Part shown: positions 34,536-40,447 of the stretch, piece by piece
Layout: every line of letters begins with the position of its first letter
How positions within the stretch are numbered: position 1 is the first letter of the stretch
Assembly: GCA_035492535.1 (NCBI GenBank)
Contig: DATJJM010000006.1
Location: 1-64,000, forward strand
Length of the DNA stretch: 64,000 nucleotides
Origin: JAMXLO01 sp035492535
Lineage (GTDB): Bacteria; Pseudomonadota; Alphaproteobacteria; Acetobacterales; Acetobacteraceae
Direction of reading: 5' to 3'
Made by a program: the position numbers and the translations under genes
The notes under the pieces: model-generated
Database searches by the model: none
Seen by the model: the letters and a program-made list of their open reading frames with translations, nothing else
What the model was told of the DNA's origin: nothing

Positions 34536-34620
34536 CGGTCAATTTCCCGATCGGCGTTGGTGTCATAGTTGACACGACAATGACCATCACTGTGAATGCC
34601 AGCATCAAAACGACGATCAA
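34372..34620 (-). CDS. Possible small membrane protein (82 aa)
   Basis: The TTG at 34620 lies behind a very strong AGGAGGGAAAGCC. The first ~20 residues (MIVVLMLAFTVMVIVVSTM) are one hydrophobic helix. The rest overlaps the 62-aa gene at 34347-34535 in another frame and is basic and low-complexity, so only the first half is credible. A truncated real gene or a leader peptide is possible. Confidence 0.3.
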   Translation of the reverse strand: MIVVLMLAFTVMVIVVSTMTPTPIGKLTDDPAPRRQPQLLRQRASGGWPAVERQKRDTRRGRPHPGAPHPHRRREYETRPVG

Positions 34621-34680
34621 GGCTTTCCCTCCTGGGGAGGCGTTGCTTATTCGCAACACAGTAGGCCATGAACGTGCGAG

Positions 34681-34980
34681 ATGCAAACTGAACCTTCACT
34701 CGGTCCGTGCTGTGGATGCGAGCGCGACGACGGCACCACGCACACCATCGTTATGCTCGGTTTTCGCAACAAGGTGCCTGGGCACGGCTGGGGCTGCGTC
34801 GTCTGCCACCTGCCCTTCGACGGGACGAGCGCGGTCCTCTGCGATGAATGCACCGCCCGGATGGAACGCGGCGAGGATGTGATCCGCTTCGCATGTCGCG
34901 GCTATCCGGACACCGAGGGCCGTGCACCGATAGGCAAATTCACTGAGCCATTTGAGCATGATCTCACCATCGAGCATTGA
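34681..34980 (+). CDS. Zinc-binding small protein (99 aa)
   Basis: Contains CCGCERDDGTTHTIVM near the N-terminus and CVVCHLPF then LCDECTARMERGEDVIRFACRG: three CxxC-type pairs, a double zinc-ribbon arrangement. It has the look of a phage protein recognising nucleic acid or acting as an adaptor. Lies in a small rightward block after the structural operon. Confidence 0.65.
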   Translation: MQTEPSLGPCCGCERDDGTTHTIVMLGFRNKVPGHGWGCVVCHLPFDGTSAVLCDECTARMERGEDVIRFACRGYPDTEGRAPIGKFTEPFEHDLTIEH

Positions 34981-35098
34981 GACATCGAGGTCGTGCCAGC
35001 ACTCGTCGTGGCGCAGGATGTATTGACACGCGCCAGGACAACGCCGACGCGGATGCCGATGGCACTGCGGCAATGGTTGAGGGCGCGGAGGTGAACCT

Positions 35099-35248
35099 TT
35101 GACCGAGGAGCCGCTCTGGCGCTGCGTCCGCTGCGACCTGGAACTGCTATTCGTGGTCGACCGCGCGTGTCCGCGTTGTGGCTGTTGGTGGTTGTCGCTC
35201 GATGGCACAACCAAACACGTCGGTGGTCCGAACTGGCCCAAGCCATGA
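35099..35248 (+). CDS. Zinc-ribbon mini-protein with TTG start (49 aa)
   Basis: TTG start seven bases after GGAGG (35087-35091). The translation MTEEPLWRCVRCDLELLFVV then RACPRCGCWWLSLDG has two CxxC pairs about 17 residues apart. The upstream stretch 34981-35098 holds nothing convincing beyond a 33-codon GTG frame. Function unknown. Confidence 0.6.
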   Translation: MTEEPLWRCVRCDLELLFVVDRACPRCGCWWLSLDGTTKHVGGPNWPKP

Positions 35249-35260
35249 TGCGGAGGAGTT

Positions 35261-35629
35261 ATGTTCGTCACCAGTGAATCTCGTCGCTACATCGGCATGG
35301 TGATCGGCACCGGCCAATGCATGGCCCTGGTGCAGCTCACCAATCCGGGGATGCCGGTGTCGTCGAAGCTGCGTGCCGGTGCGCCGGTGCGCGATTTCGC
35401 TCTGCCGCGTGGCACGGTGATCGGCACGTTCAACGCCGAGGGCCGGTATGCCAACGCCACCGACGGCTCCTCGCATGTCGCGATCTTCCTGGAGCAGGTC
35501 GAGGGAGGCCTCGCTGTGGTCGACCAGTGGACTGGCCAGCCGGTGCACGAGCGGGTCATCCGCTTCAAAGCCGGCGCCGGGCCCGCCTGCGATGACGGTG
35601 ACCGCTTCTGCGTCGTCGAGGCCGTGTGA
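35261..35629 (+). CDS. BPSL0067-family putative cell-wall amidase (122 aa)
   Basis: Compact single-domain protein with a catalytic-looking Cys20 in GTGQCMALVQL, His72 in SSHVAIFLEQ, and a conserved VVDQWTGQPVHERVIRF block. The Cys-His pair in an NlpC/P60-like papain fold is what I remember of the BPSL0067 family, which acts on peptide cross-links of peptidoglycan. In a phage just downstream of the tail genes it is the best endolysin candidate in the window. GGAGGAGTT lies directly upstream. No signal peptide. Confidence 0.72.
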   Translation: MFVTSESRRYIGMVIGTGQCMALVQLTNPGMPVSSKLRAGAPVRDFALPRGTVIGTFNAEGRYANATDGSSHVAIFLEQVEGGLAVVDQWTGQPVHERVIRFKAGAGPACDDGDRFCVVEAV

Positions 35630-35844
35630 GGCGCGCTGAGCGCAAGGCCGCGGCCGAGGCGCTGCGGGTGCAGCAGCTGGCCGAGTTCCACGCCCGTCAT
35701 CGCTGCAGCGTGTGCGGTGAGGCGGCCGACGTGTTCGTCATCACCCCGGTGCCCCGCGGTTCGGTCACCCGGAAGTACTGCATTCCTCACGCTCCCAGGA
35801 CTGCATCAGACGCGCCAGCTGCAGCAGCTCCGCCGCCAGCTTGA
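35626..35844 (+). CDS. Small Cys/His protein (72 aa)
   Basis: The GTG at 35626 overlaps the preceding stop (GTGA). A basic helical head (RRAERKAAAEALRVQQLAEFHARH) is followed by CSVCGEAADVFVITP and KYCIPHAP, a CxxC...CxxH zinc knuckle, and a proline/alanine tail. The tail overlaps the 3' end of the minus gene at 35765. Possibly a nucleic-acid-binding helper; no family recognised. Confidence 0.6.
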   Translation: MRRAERKAAAEALRVQQLAEFHARHRCSVCGEAADVFVITPVPRGSVTRKYCIPHAPRTASDAPAAAAPPPA

Positions 35845-35950
35845 TCGCCGCGACGAAGGCCACCAGCTGCTGGGCCGCCCAGGCGTCGTTGGCGATCTCA
35901 ATCGCCTCGTCCGTTTTCTCCAGCAGCCAGGGGATGGTGATGGTGGTCAC
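35765..35950 (-). CDS. Small helical protein (61 aa)
   Basis: The GTG start at 35950 overlaps the stop of the upstream minus gene (GTGA). The sequence (MTTITIPWLLEKTDEAIEIANDAWAAQQLVAF...) is amphipathic helix throughout. It is the last member of a leftward chain of small coupled genes. No function recognised. Confidence 0.6.
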   Translation of the reverse strand: MTTITIPWLLEKTDEAIEIANDAWAAQQLVAFVAAIKLAAELLQLARLMQSWEREECSTSG

Positions 35951-36111
35951 CAGATCCGGCCGCCGCCGAACAGGATGATGAAGATGATGATGATCAGCAC
36001 GAGGACGAGCCCGCTGTAGTGCGTCGTCCCCCAGCCAAGGCGCGGGCCCAAATAGACGCCGCCGCCGCCGAACAGCAGCAGCAGCAGGATGATCAGGAGG
36101 ATGAGGTTCAT
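35947..36111 (-). CDS. DUF3309-like two-helix membrane peptide (54 aa)
   Basis: Start ATG 36111, stop TGA 35949-35947. The translation begins MNLILLIILLLLLFGGGG, followed by a GPRLGWGTTHYSG loop and a second hydrophobic stretch (LVLVLIIIIFIILFGGG). This leucine helix plus glycine-rich loop pattern is that of the short DUF3309 membrane proteins common in Rhizobiales. The start overlaps the upstream gene's stop as ATGA. Could be holin-like, but no proof. Confidence 0.7.
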   Translation of the reverse strand: MNLILLIILLLLLFGGGGVYLGPRLGWGTTHYSGLVLVLIIIIFIILFGGGRIW

Positions 36112-36290
36112 GCCAGCAGCCAATGCTGGCGCGACAGCCCGAACAGGATGATCGCGAGGCAGATCAGCACGATCACCAGCTTGAGGATCGGGTCGATCAG
36201 CACCGGGCCGCGGGCGACGATGATGATAAGATCAACCAGCCAGCAAGCGAGCCACGCGACGACGCCATAGACGAGTGCTTTCTCTTGCAT
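36108..36290 (-). CDS. Small membrane protein with two helices (60 aa)
   Basis: ATG 36290 (MQEKALVYGVVAWLACWLVDLI) preceded by GGGAGGTACCG. Two hydrophobic segments (residues ~6-25 and ~33-54) flank a short Pro/Gly turn. The frame continues upstream but only this part is hydrophobic and has a ribosome site. Two adjacent small membrane genes near the amidase candidate suggest a lysis-related group. Confidence 0.65.
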   Translation of the reverse strand: MQEKALVYGVVAWLACWLVDLIIIVARGPVLIDPILKLVIVLICLAIILFGLSRQHWLLA

Positions 36291-36300
36291 CGGTACCTCC

Positions 36301-36642
36301 CTAGGCCGAATCGGGAACACGAGATTCGCGCGACTCGCGTCGCATTCTCTCGCTCCATTGCTTGAGCGCGTTGGCCAGCTCGCCGAAGGCCTGCGCCCGG
36401 GCGTCGTGGCGCTTGTAGAACTCGCCCTGCCCTGGCGCCCGGTTCCGATCGCGCTGTGCGGCCTCGCGGATGCTGTGGGCGGTCCCCAGGCCGATGCCGA
36501 CCAGGATGCCCATCTGCATGCCGGCTTCGAACACCTCGGTGACGTCGCCGCTCCCCACAGCCGCCGAGGCCTGCTTGGTGCCGGTCTCGAGTAGCGCGGC
36601 CAGCTCCGCGATTTCATCCACAGGCGGCTTCTGGTCGGCCAT
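36301..36642 (-). CDS. Hypothetical protein with glycine-rich amphipathic segment (113 aa)
   Basis: ATG 36642 with GGGGAGGGCGCC directly upstream. The first 35 residues form a helix (VDEIAELAALLETGTKQASAAV), followed by VFEAGMQMGILVGIGLGTAHSIREAA, then a strongly charged C-terminal helix. The palindrome GTGCATATTGCAC lies 14 bases upstream, suggesting repressor control of this leftward unit. Function unknown; a membrane-associated scaffold is conceivable. Confidence 0.65.
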   Translation of the reverse strand: MADQKPPVDEIAELAALLETGTKQASAAVGSGDVTEVFEAGMQMGILVGIGLGTAHSIREAAQRDRNRAPGQGEFYKRHDARAQAFGELANALKQWSERMRRESRESRVPDSA

Positions 36643-36655
36643 GGCGCCCTCCCCT

Positions 36656-36668
36656 GTGCATATTGCAC
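36656..36668. promoter_or_regulatory. Operator-like palindrome GTGCA-TAT-TGCAC
   Basis: A perfect 5-bp-arm palindrome just upstream of the minus gene starting at 36642, one of five similar sites in the window. A half-copy GTGCATAT follows at 36720-36727. On the minus strand a weak -35 (TGGACG) and a 17-base spacer place the -10 (TGCAAT) inside the palindrome. Confidence 0.6.
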
Positions 36669-36788
36669 CGTATTGGTCGCACCTCGTCCACCGGGTTGTC
36701 CACAGAGCGGCCAGAGACCGTGCATATTTTTGCTTCCCGTGAAGCACGGGTCAGGAGCGCTGTCATTTCCCCGTCGGTAGAGTCCGAA

Positions 36789-36998
36789 CTATCGGCTCGG
36801 CTGGTGGCGGCCGCGATAGCCCATGCCGCGGCGTTGCAGGATCTCGCACTCCGGACAGAACGCGACGCGCTGCTCGGGGGGACCGGCATACCAGTACTCG
36901 CACTCGATGCACCGGCGCTTCACCATGCCTGGGAGCGGATCCCACGGCTGCTCGTTGATCTCGCGGGCAAGCGTCTCAGGGTCGGAAGGGTGGGTCAT
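36789..36998 (-). CDS. Zinc-ribbon small protein (69 aa)
   Basis: ATG 36998 (MTHPSDPETLAREINEQPWD). Two CxxC pairs: RRCIECEYWY and AFCPECEILQ, 17 residues apart, then a basic Arg/Gly tail. The start lies within the end of the upstream gene (overlap 23 bases). Such ribbons recur in this genome; role unknown. Confidence 0.65.
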   Translation of the reverse strand: MTHPSDPETLAREINEQPWDPLPGMVKRRCIECEYWYAGPPEQRVAFCPECEILQRRGMGYRGRHQPSR

Positions 36999-37215
36999 CC
37001 GGGTCGTCCCGATGCTGGATCGCACGCTCGTTCCAACCCATCGCCCAGGACAGCCGCTTGACCGACAGCCAGTGCGCCCTGTGAGGGTTCTCGTGAAAGC
37101 CCAGGCCTGCGCGATGCGCCAGGACGCCATCGGCGAACGCATCGATGTCCAGGTCGCGCAAAGTGGCGTGCTTGTTGGCCAGCAGCGCCTCGAAAGCAGT
37201 CTCATCGTCGCTCAT
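36976..37215 (-). CDS. Small acidic/helical protein (79 aa)
   Basis: ATG 37215 (MSDDETAFEALLANKHATLRD) overlaps the stop of the upstream gene (ATGA). Helical, with 'VLAHRAGLGFHENPHRAHWLSVKRLSWAMGWNERAI'. No domain recognised. Member of a coupled leftward string. Confidence 0.62.
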   Translation of the reverse strand: MSDDETAFEALLANKHATLRDLDIDAFADGVLAHRAGLGFHENPHRAHWLSVKRLSWAMGWNERAIQHRDDPDDPPFRP

Positions 37216-37430
37216 TGAACGCGCTCCAGCTGGACAATCTCGCGGCTGACGATCGAACGAAAGCTGCCATCCTCGCCCTGCAGCACCGGCATCATCCCGA
37301 CATGCCCTCGCAGGATCTTATCGAAGGTCAGCATCAGCGACCGGCCGTTGGCAGACGCCAGCAGCACCACGCCGGTGACCTCGTCGAGCCCCATGGTGAT
37401 GATGACCACATCGCCCTTGTGGAACGCCAT
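37212..37430 (-). CDS. Small beta-barrel-like protein (72 aa)
   Basis: I chose the ATG at 37430 (MAFHKGDVVIITMGLDEVTGVVLLAS) because the sequence upstream looks non-coding and an operator-like palindrome (37433-37445) sits three bases before it, so the mRNA may be leaderless. The KOW/SH3-like strand pattern (GDVVIITMG...TGVVLLASANGRSLMLTFD) suggests a small nucleic-acid-binding barrel; not proven. Confidence 0.62.
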   Translation of the reverse strand: MAFHKGDVVIITMGLDEVTGVVLLASANGRSLMLTFDKILRGHVGMMPVLQGEDGSFRSIVSREIVQLERVQ

Positions 37431-37432
37431 CC

Positions 37433-37445
37433 GTGCACATTGCAA
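37433..37445. promoter_or_regulatory. Operator-like palindrome GTGCA-CAT-TGCAA
   Basis: One mismatch from the consensus GTGCA-N3-TGCAC. Located directly before the minus start at 37430. On the minus strand TAGACG and CAATGT, spaced 17 bases, could be -35 and -10, with the palindrome covering the -10. Confidence 0.5.
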
Positions 37446-37548
37446 TGCCGTTGCTGGTTCGTCTACTGTTCGAGGGCTGGCGGGGGGTTCGCCATGGTGG
37501 CCCCTTCGAACAACCGAACCCGGGAACTTCAGATCGGCCCCCGTCAGC

Positions 37549-37616
37549 CTGGGCCGGGGGTGAGCCAATACCGGCGACCCTGGAACCGGCCGGGTTTCAG
37601 GTCTCCCCCGGCCCAG
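37549..37616 (-). terminator. GC-rich 12-bp inverted repeat, possible factor-dependent terminator
   Basis: CTGGGCCGGGGG at 37549-37560 is the exact complement of CCCCCGGCCCAG at 37605-37616, with further GC-rich structure in the loop. It lies immediately after the minus gene at 37621 and before the operator-controlled start at 37430, where a transcript end would make sense. No U-run. Confidence 0.4.
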
Positions 37617-37620
37617 CCCC

Positions 37621-37821
37621 CTACCTCCGTTTTTTCTTGATCGACGGCTTGGTGCGGGCGAGCGTCGACTCGATCGACAGCTTGCCGCCCGCCGTGTGCC
37701 CGGGCATGCCGCGCCGCAACGCCGCGCGACCTTTGTCGGTCATCACGAGATCATTGCCCTGGCGCGCGATCCAGCCGGCGGCGAGCAGCTGCTCGATCTT
37801 GTCGGGCGGGAAATCGGTCAC
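37621..37821 (-). CDS. Small winged-helix-like protein (66 aa)
   Basis: ATG 37821 (MTDFPPDKIEQLLAAGWIARQG) overlaps the upstream stop. 'IEQLLAAGWIARQGNDLVMTDKGRAALRRG' resembles the recognition helix and wing of MarR-like winged helices ('LVxLTDKGRAAL'). A lysine/arginine tail (SIKKKRR) follows. It is shorter than a full regulator; could be a small DNA-binding protein. Confidence 0.6.
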   Translation of the reverse strand: MTDFPPDKIEQLLAAGWIARQGNDLVMTDKGRAALRRGMPGHTAGGKLSIESTLARTKPSIKKKRR

Positions 37822-38060
37822 CAGTTCTTGCTTCCCCAGCCAGGCACCTTGTGGCGCTCTGGCTCGTCGGCGTCAGGCTCTTCGAGGACGGGTGGCGCCG
37901 GGCGGCTGAACAGATCGCAGGTCGCCACCGCCAGCACGCTGCCCGCTACGCGCGGGCAGGTCAGCATGTAGGGGTCGAAGGCCTCGCATTCGCGGCAGGG
38001 CAGCCGCCCGGCGGGGCAGGCGTCGAGGTAGCCCGCCTCGGTCTTAGGTATCCGCGTCAC
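37818..38060 (-). CDS. Small cysteine-rich protein (80 aa)
   Basis: ATG 38060 (MTRIPKTEAGYLDACPAGRLPCREC). Cys residues at ~15, 22, 25, 35 and 48 (CPAGRLPCREC...TCPRVAG...TCDLF) could bind one zinc. An acidic/proline linker precedes the C-terminus. ATGA overlap with the downstream gene. Unknown function. Confidence 0.62.
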   Translation of the reverse strand: MTRIPKTEAGYLDACPAGRLPCRECEAFDPYMLTCPRVAGSVLAVATCDLFSRPAPPVLEEPDADEPERHKVPGWGSKNW

Positions 38061-38070
38061 ACGGATACCT

Positions 38071-38187
38071 TCAGCCCCACCACAGCCACCAGCCCAACAG
38101 CCCCAGCAGCGTCCACATGACAGCTCCGATCGCCAGCCCGATGATCATACCCTTGGCGGCCAGCAGGTCTGGATTGTTCGTGAACAT
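38071..38187 (-). CDS. Very small membrane protein (38 aa)
   Basis: ATG 38187 behind GAGGAGAACGTCCGT, a strong ribosome site. The translation MFTNNPDLLAAKGMIIGLAI is followed by a Trp/Leu-rich helix ending LGWWLWWG. A single transmembrane segment with a Trp-rich end. It lies just downstream of the terminator of the PEP-CTERM unit. Confidence 0.6.
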   Translation of the reverse strand: MFTNNPDLLAAKGMIIGLAIGAVMWTLLGLLGWWLWWG

Positions 38188-38206
38188 ACGGACGTTCTCC
38201 TCGGGC

Positions 38207-38247
38207 AAAAAAAAGGCGGTGCACCCATTGGCCACGGGCGCACCGCC
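38207..38247 (-). terminator. Rho-independent terminator of the PEP-CTERM unit
   Basis: Read on the minus strand: the stem GGCGGTGC...GCACCGCC (extended by CCC/GGG past one mismatch, 38215-38247) is followed by eight T (complement of A at 38207-38214). It directly follows the stop of the PEP-CTERM gene at 38269. The clearest intrinsic terminator in the window. Confidence 0.9.
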
Positions 38248-38268
38248 AAGTTCAGACCTCAGATAGCC

Positions 38269-38961
38269 TCAGCGGCGCTTGCGCGACGCTGCGGCGGCGG
38301 TGCCCAGCAGGCCGAGGCCAAGCAGGGCTAGGGATGCAGGCTCCGGGATCGGCGCACAGCTTGTCGTGCTGGTCAGCTCGCACAGCCCGCTCACGCGCGG
38401 CTGCTTGAAGCTGTTGAAGCCGAAGGCCGTGCCAGGGATGTCGTTCTCCACCTTGATGTCGGTGATGAACTCGCCGTTCACCGCCACCATGGTCAGGAAG
38501 TTCTGGCCATTACCGAGGGCGAAAACGAACGGCGCACCGAAATTGTCGGTGACGGTGATCTTCGCCGTGCCGGTGCCGAAGTCGAGGTTGATGATCGCGT
38601 CGGTCCAGGCGGTCTTCTTGCCGTTGGCATCGAGACCGGCGGTCATTTCGATCGAGTTAAGCTGGGCCGACTGGTTGCCGCCGTTGTTGATGCAGTTCAG
38701 AGCGCAGAAGATGTCCGCCTGCCCCTTAGCCTGCTGGGTGAGCACCTGTCCGGTGAGGCTGCGGAAATCCACATCAGCGCCGGTATGATCGACCTCACCG
38801 TTGTCGAGCACGACACCAACCTGTGAGGCTTCGAACAGGATGTTGTCCTCATTGGCCTGCGGGTGGTTGCCAGTCGTGAAGATGATGTTGGCGGACGCTG
38901 GTACTTGGCCCCAAACCAAGGCACCGGCGATGAGTGCGGTCGTGGTCAGTAGTCGTTTCAT
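38269..38961 (-). CDS. PEP-CTERM secreted protein 1 (230 aa)
   Basis: Begins MKRLLTTTALIAGALVWGQVPASAN, a signal peptide with an AxA site. The mature part is beta-rich with one short Cys pair (CALNC). The C-terminus shows PEP at residues 206-208, a hydrophobic helix (ASLALLGLGLLGTAAAA) and a basic end SRKRR, the complete PEP-CTERM sorting tag recognised by exosortase in Gram-negative bacteria. The mature protein would be anchored or released at the outer surface. A host-type extracellular protein carried by the phage; closest functional idea is surface or biofilm-matrix modification. A strong terminator follows. Confidence 0.85.
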   Translation of the reverse strand: MKRLLTTTALIAGALVWGQVPASANIIFTTGNHPQANEDNILFEASQVGVVLDNGEVDHTGADVDFRSLTGQVLTQQAKGQADIFCALNCINNGGNQSAQLNSIEMTAGLDANGKKTAWTDAIINLDFGTGTAKITVTDNFGAPFVFALGNGQNFLTMVAVNGEFITDIKVENDIPGTAFGFNSFKQPRVSGLCELTSTTSCAPIPEPASLALLGLGLLGTAAAASRKRR

Positions 38962-38996
38962 GGTATCGATCCTATCCCAGTTGGGTGATGAAGGCG

Positions 38997-39021
38997 GGGG
39001 CGGCATTCCCAGTGCCGCCCC
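38997..39021 (-). terminator. Hairpin between the two PEP-CTERM genes
   Basis: GGGGCGGCA (38997-39005) pairs with TGCCGCCCC (39013-39021) around a seven-base loop. No good U-run follows on the minus strand (CGCCTTCATC), so it may be a weak terminator or mRNA processing hairpin that lowers expression of the downstream PEP-CTERM gene. Confidence 0.45.
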
Positions 39022-39051
39022 GTCGTTCCCAGACGCGGAGTTGCTCCCCGC

Positions 39052-39723
39052 TTATGCGTCGCGACGCTTGCGGCTGACCATGCCGAGGCCGAGGAGGCCG
39101 ACGCCCAGCAGGGCCATCGTGGTGGGCTCTGGCGCGGCCACGGAGGCATTCGCGACGCCACTGAAGGACGAGGTGAATGGCGCGATCGTGGTGCCAGCGA
39201 TGGCGAGGCCGCTGAGGTTCGACATCGAAAGAGTCCAGCTCGACGGCGCAGCCAGATCGGCCGCCGGGATGATGCTGGAGCTCAGCAGCAGCGCGTCGGG
39301 CGGATTGGCGACGTTGACCGACAACTGAGAGCCACCGGTGAGCCCGAACGCCGCGTCAGTGAAGCTACCCTGCAGGTCGATGGTGCCCGAGCAGTTTGCA
39401 CCCGAGGCGACGCAGAAAGTGCCGCTGTAGTGCTGCAGGATCGCCGGGCCGATCGTCGTGGCCGCGTCAGTCGAGTGTGCGTTCAAGGTGAAGATCGCGG
39501 CAATCGCTGGCGGCGTGACGACACCGAACAGCTGGCTGATCAGGACGTTCGCGCCAAGCGGGTTGATCGTGGTGATCGTGGTCTGCGTGTTGCCCACGTT
39601 GGTCGTGGCGACGAGCGTGTTGAGAGGCGAGGTCTGGCCGAAGCTGATGATCTGCGTGGCATTGGCCAGTGGAGCGGCAGCGACGGCAGCGATTGCCGTG
39701 GCAGCCAGTAGCAGGTTTCGCAT
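39052..39723 (-). CDS. PEP-CTERM secreted protein 2 (223 aa)
   Basis: ATG 39723 with AAGGGA eight bases upstream; signal peptide MRNLLLAATAIAAVAAAPLANA. The mature domain is Thr/Ser/Asn-rich beta, typical of PEP-CTERM cargo, with one Cys pair (FCVASGANC). The PEP-CTERM tag starts at residue 198 (PEPTTMALLGVGLLGLGMV then SRKRRDA). It is unlike protein 1 outside the sorting tag, so this is not a simple duplication. Confidence 0.85.
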   Translation of the reverse strand: MRNLLLAATAIAAVAAAPLANATQIISFGQTSPLNTLVATTNVGNTQTTITTINPLGANVLISQLFGVVTPPAIAAIFTLNAHSTDAATTIGPAILQHYSGTFCVASGANCSGTIDLQGSFTDAAFGLTGGSQLSVNVANPPDALLLSSSIIPAADLAAPSSWTLSMSNLSGLAIAGTTIAPFTSSFSGVANASVAAPEPTTMALLGVGLLGLGMVSRKRRDA

Positions 39724-39816
39724 GTGGTTGTTCCCTTGCAAGGATTGCCCCACCGGGATGGGGGCCATGGGATACAAGCACGGATTGTTCCGCTATGGTT
39801 GTAAAGAGTTCAAACA

Positions 39817-39844
39817 GTTTTATTGAAATATCCACAGGCCTCAA
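39817..39844 (-). promoter_or_regulatory. Candidate promoter for the PEP-CTERM genes
   Basis: On the minus strand TTGAGG (complement 39839-39844) and TAAAAC (39817-39822) are spaced 16 bases in an AT-rich patch (39780-39840) that stands out from the GC-rich surroundings. The strongest candidate in the 117-base gap; not proven. Confidence 0.3.
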
Positions 39845-40059
39845 GGGCCCACGAACATGCCCATCAGGCAGACATTGCAGATCCGCTTCACCGTGCGCGG
39901 CGCGTACGGCCGGAAGTAGACGCCGTGGCCACACCGCGTGCAGGCCGAGGTCTGGTTGTCGGGGAAATCCCCAGGATCGGGCAACCGCATGCAGACCATC
40001 AGATCGGCGGTCTCCGCGGTCGCATCATCAACCACCTGGATCGTGACCTTCTTCGTCAT
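39841..40059 (-). CDS. Zinc-ribbon small protein (72 aa)
   Basis: ATG 40059 (MTKKVTIQVVDDATAETADLMV). CTRCGHGVYFRP and ICNVCLMG form two CxxC pairs about 20 residues apart. The start overlaps the upstream gene's stop. It opens the short leftward segment ending at the PEP-CTERM promoter. Function unknown. Confidence 0.62.
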   Translation of the reverse strand: MTKKVTIQVVDDATAETADLMVCMRLPDPGDFPDNQTSACTRCGHGVYFRPYAPRTVKRICNVCLMGMFVGP

Positions 40060-40247
40060 AGCAGCTTCGGCTGCGCTGGCGCCGGGGTGACGCCCGGCAC
40101 CCGGGGCAGCGGCTGGTAGCGCGGCGCCTCGTAGCCCGCGTCGACCTGGGCGCGGTGTGCGAGGCACGCCCACACCACCGTGGGGTCAGGCCACAGGCCG
40201 AACCCGAACCGGCCCGGCCCGCCGCAGATCCGACAGGCTCCGCTCAA
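40056..40247 (-). CDS. Small cysteine/tryptophan protein, TTG start (63 aa)
   Basis: The TTG at 40247 overlaps the upstream stop (TTGA). The N-terminus CRICGGPGRFGFGLWPD with a later WACLAHR gives a CxxC...CxxH zinc knuckle; the C-terminal half is proline-rich (PLPRVPGVTPAPAQP). Coupled on both sides. Unknown. Confidence 0.58.
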   Translation of the reverse strand: MSGACRICGGPGRFGFGLWPDPTVVWACLAHRAQVDAGYEAPRYQPLPRVPGVTPAPAQPKLL

Positions 40248-40447
40248 TCAGGAGGCGAGGCCTCGGGCTGCTTCACCCAGGCCTTGTCCATGATCATCAC
40301 GCCAGTTTTGCCAAGCAGGACGCGCGGCATCTCTGGCTCGAGCAGCGCCGCGACCGCGCCGCGGAGCTCCTCGATCTGCCGCGCCTGGGCTTGGTTCTCG
40401 GCCTTGAGGGTGGCGACCTCCTCCCGCAGCCTATCCTCCTCGGTCAT
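40244..40447 (-). CDS. Short coiled-coil protein (67 aa)
   Basis: ATG 40447 (MTEEDRLREEVATLKAENQAQARQ) begins a heptad-like coiled coil of about 35 residues (EELRGAVAALLEPE) followed by a short tail. ATGA overlap with the beta-helix gene upstream. Possibly an oligomerisation helper of that protein. Confidence 0.62.
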   Translation of the reverse strand: MTEEDRLREEVATLKAENQAQARQIEELRGAVAALLEPEMPRVLLGKTGVMIMDKAWVKQPEASPPD

